Shown here one piece after another: positions 59,624-61,190 of a stretch of 61,190 nt of DNA (within the stretch, counting starts at the first letter, position 1; each line of letters opens with the position of its first letter). The stretch lies in the NCBI GenBank assembly GCA_007125845.1, contig SLCK01000032.1:1-61190 (forward strand), written 5' to 3'. The stretch is from Gemmatimonadota bacterium. GTDB lineage: Bacteria; Gemmatimonadota; Gemmatimonadetes; Longimicrobiales; Gaopeijiaceae. Both the position numbers and the translations under genes were made by a program. The notes beneath the pieces were generated by a model. The model was not told the origin of the DNA. It made no database searches and saw nothing but the letters and a program-made list of their open reading frames with translations.

Positions 59624-61051
59624 TCAACGCTCGATCCCGTACGACTTGAGCTTGTTTCGAATCGTTTTGACGTTGAGACCGAGCCTCCGGGCCGCTTCAG
59701 CCTTGTTGTCCCCGGTCTCGTCAAGCGTCTGCAGGATCAGTTGCTTTTCCACCTCGGCGGCCGTGAAGCCCGGGGTCACGACGAGCTGGTCCATCTGGCT
59801 GTCGTCCGGATGCCGGATGTACGGAGGAAGGTGGGACGGCTCGATCCAGCCGCCGCGCGCGAGGATCGTCGCTCGCTCGACAACGTTGCGCAATTCGCGG
59901 ACGTTTCCGGGCCATCGATAGCGCTCCAACATCTCCAGCGTCTCCTCTCTCATCACCGGGGAGGAGACTCCGTGCTTCTCTCCGAAGTGCTCCAGAAAGC
60001 AGTGTGCAAGGAGGGACACGTCGCCGTCCCGCTCGCGCAGAGGGGGGAGACGGAGTGAGAGGACGTTCAATCGATAGTAGAGGTCCTCGCGCAGGTGTCC
60101 ATCGCGCACCGATTCCCGCGGATCCCGGTTGGTGGCCGAGAGGGTGCGCGTGTCCACGCTGATCTCCCTCGTGCCCCCTACCCTGCGGAAGCGGGCCTCG
60201 TCGAGGACTCGAAGGAGCTTGGGCTGGAGCTGCAATGGCATCTCCGAGATCTCGTCGAGGAAGAGTGTGCCCCCGTCCGCGAGCTCGAAGCAGCCGACGC
60301 CCTCCCCCGAGGCACCTGTAAAGGCACCCTTCTCATGCCCGAACACCTGACTCTCCATCAGCTCCCCTGGAATGGCCGCGGCGTTCACGGCAACGAACGG
60401 ACCCGGTCTGCGCGAGCTCAGCTCGTGAATGGTCCGCGCGACCAACTCCTTTCCTGTACCACTCTCCCCGTGGATGAGCACGGACGCGTCACTTTCCGCC
60501 AACCCCTTCAGGACCTCGTAGACCTCCTTCATCTGGGGACTCAGGCCGATGAAGGGGCCGAATCCCTTCGTCTCTGCGAGGTCCGTGGACAGCTCCCGCG
60601 AGCGAGAGACGGTCTCCCGATCCCGTCGAGCCTGATCGAGGACCGCCCTCAGATTCGGGTAGTTGAGGGGCTTGGTGAGAAAGTCCACGGCACCCGACTT
60701 TATCGCCTCGACCGCCATCTCGACCGTTCCGTGAGCGGTGATCAGGACGATCGGGCGATCGGGATCGGACCCCTTGAGCTCCCGGACCAGCTCGATGCCG
60801 GACATGTCCGGCATCACCACATCCGACAAGACGAGCGCCGGATCTCCGGTCCTGACCAGTTCGACGGCCTCCCTCGCGTCGGCGGCGAGAAGGACCCGGA
60901 ACCCCCATTTGCGAAGCCGCATCTCGAGGATGTGCCGCATCGTATCGTCGTCGTCCACGACGAGCACGGAAACCGTCTCTTCGCGCACTTGATCCAGGCC
61001 TTCCTTCAGGGTTCGGGAGTCGGGGGAACGCTCGGTCGGGCGACTTCCCAT
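59624..61051 (-). CDS. NtrC-family sigma-54-dependent response regulator, second copy
   Basis: A 475-residue activator with a receiver (about 25-140: VLVVDDDDTMRHIL, phospho-Asp in LVLSDVVMPDMSG, LTKPLNYPNL), a sigma-54 AAA+ domain (about 155-395: HGESGTGKE, QVFGHEKGAFTGA with the GAFTGA loop, GGTLFLDEISEMPLQLQPKLLRVL) and a C-terminal Fis-type helix-turn-helix (AEAARRLGLNVKTIRNKLKSYGIER). The start at 61051 has no strong ribosome-binding site; a GTG just ahead of SVLVVDDD is an alternative. No kinase gene is adjacent inside the window. It converges with the TPR-like lipoprotein gene. Confidence 0.93.
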   Translation of the reverse strand: MGSRPTERSPDSRTLKEGLDQVREETVSVLVVDDDDTMRHILEMRLRKWGFRVLLAADAREAVELVRTGDPALVLSDVVMPDMSGIELVRELKGSDPDRPIVLITAHGTVEMAVEAIKSGAVDFLTKPLNYPNLRAVLDQARRDRETVSRSRELSTDLAETKGFGPFIGLSPQMKEVYEVLKGLAESDASVLIHGESGTGKELVARTIHELSSRRPGPFVAVNAAAIPGELMESQVFGHEKGAFTGASGEGVGCFELADGGTLFLDEISEMPLQLQPKLLRVLDEARFRRVGGTREISVDTRTLSATNRDPRESVRDGHLREDLYYRLNVLSLRLPPLRERDGDVSLLAHCFLEHFGEKHGVSSPVMREETLEMLERYRWPGNVRELRNVVERATILARGGWIEPSHLPPYIRHPDDSQMDQLVVTPGFTAAEVEKQLILQTLDETGDNKAEAARRLGLNVKTIRNKLKSYGIER

Positions 61052-61069
61052 GTCACTCGGACGCGTTAA

Positions 61070-61095
61070 AAGGTTGTTGAAGAAGGGGAGTGGCC
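61070..61095. repeat. 26-bp dispersed repeat, copy B
   Basis: Matches 40111-40136 at 24 of 26 positions (identical for the first 16 bases, then AGGC versus GGGA, then GTGGCC). It lies about 20 bases upstream of the second NtrC-type gene, within the 139-base segment to the window edge that has no other feature. It may be a mobile-element end or a short repeat-family member. Confidence 0.6.
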
Positions 61096-61190
61096 ACCGT
61101 TGGGAGCGCCAGGGGCCTGAATCCAAGGCGGCTCGCCGCAGGCATAGCGGGTGAGCTACGTCGAGGCGAGGCAACGACGGAGGCGGGCCC

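Noticed and set aside
61096-61190. Insertion-sequence-like tail at the right edge
   Set aside because: The segment beyond the 26-bp repeat has no transposase frame and no second copy in the window, so no mobile element can be called.
1-61190. CRISPR array, rRNA genes, prophage or integrase
   Set aside because: No regularly spaced direct repeats, rRNA sequence, phage structural gene or recombinase was recognised anywhere in the window.

Overview
The window is GC-rich, densely packed DNA from a diderm bacterium: it carries LptE-like and LpxH-like genes, Mla transport genes, a Pal/OmpA lipoprotein, LspA and several outer-membrane barrels. The mix of PQQ dehydrogenases, peptidase-MA/TolB-propeller barrel proteins, CruF-type carotenoid genes, DUF5777 barrels and unusual cupredoxin fusions most resembles Gemmatimonadota. 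That assignment is an inference from gene content; there is no rRNA here. Many genes are joined by ATGA/GTGA overlaps, so operons are tight.

Layout. 1-4.5 kb: the 5' part of a tRNA-Pro, a secreted hydrolase, a NirK-like copper protein with an extra C-terminal cupredoxin, and two small barrel proteins. 4.1-8 kb: a leftward housekeeping chain (lipoprotein, lptE-like, hemC, rph, rdgB, DUF971). 8.3-10.8 kb: lpxH-like, a DUF5683-like protein and a lipid kinase. 10.9-17.7 kb: a signalling block with an NtrC-type regulator, a 54-residue HisKA-like peptide lacking the phospho-accepting His, a CBS protein, a PAS/GAF histidine kinase, a DUF4010 membrane protein and a double universal stress protein. 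18-34 kb: a DASS transporter, RidA, a large peptidase/propeller/barrel protein, mlaEFD, an M20 peptidase, OsmC, a CorC-like protein, MscS, LspA and two related plastocyanin-like proteins.

34.2-40.1 kb is the most interesting region. Two paralogous small peptides with Gly-type leaders, GxxxG-rich cores and two cysteines each are followed by a strong hairpin, an ABC-2 permease and ATPase pair, a C39-peptidase ABC transporter and a polytopic membrane protein. This reads as a complete two-peptide bacteriocin-like locus (precursors, attenuator, self-protection exporter, maturation/export transporter, candidate immunity protein) with no post-translational modification enzyme.

40-51 kb: an ABC-F protein, two paralogous PQQ dehydrogenases, SufE, a thiosulfate sulfurtransferase, an RnfD-like/Sel1-like fusion and a SUMF1-domain protein. 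51.3-57.8 kb: a carotenoid island in which cruF and a fused GGPP synthase-phytoene synthase run leftward, while a CarH-type B12 photoreceptor/repressor, crtI and a methyltransferase run rightward. 58-61 kb: a Pal-like lipoprotein, a TPR-like lipoprotein and a second NtrC-type regulator. At least three, possibly four, -24/-12 (sigma-54) promoter matches lie upstream of stress and envelope genes, which fits the two sigma-54 activators encoded here.
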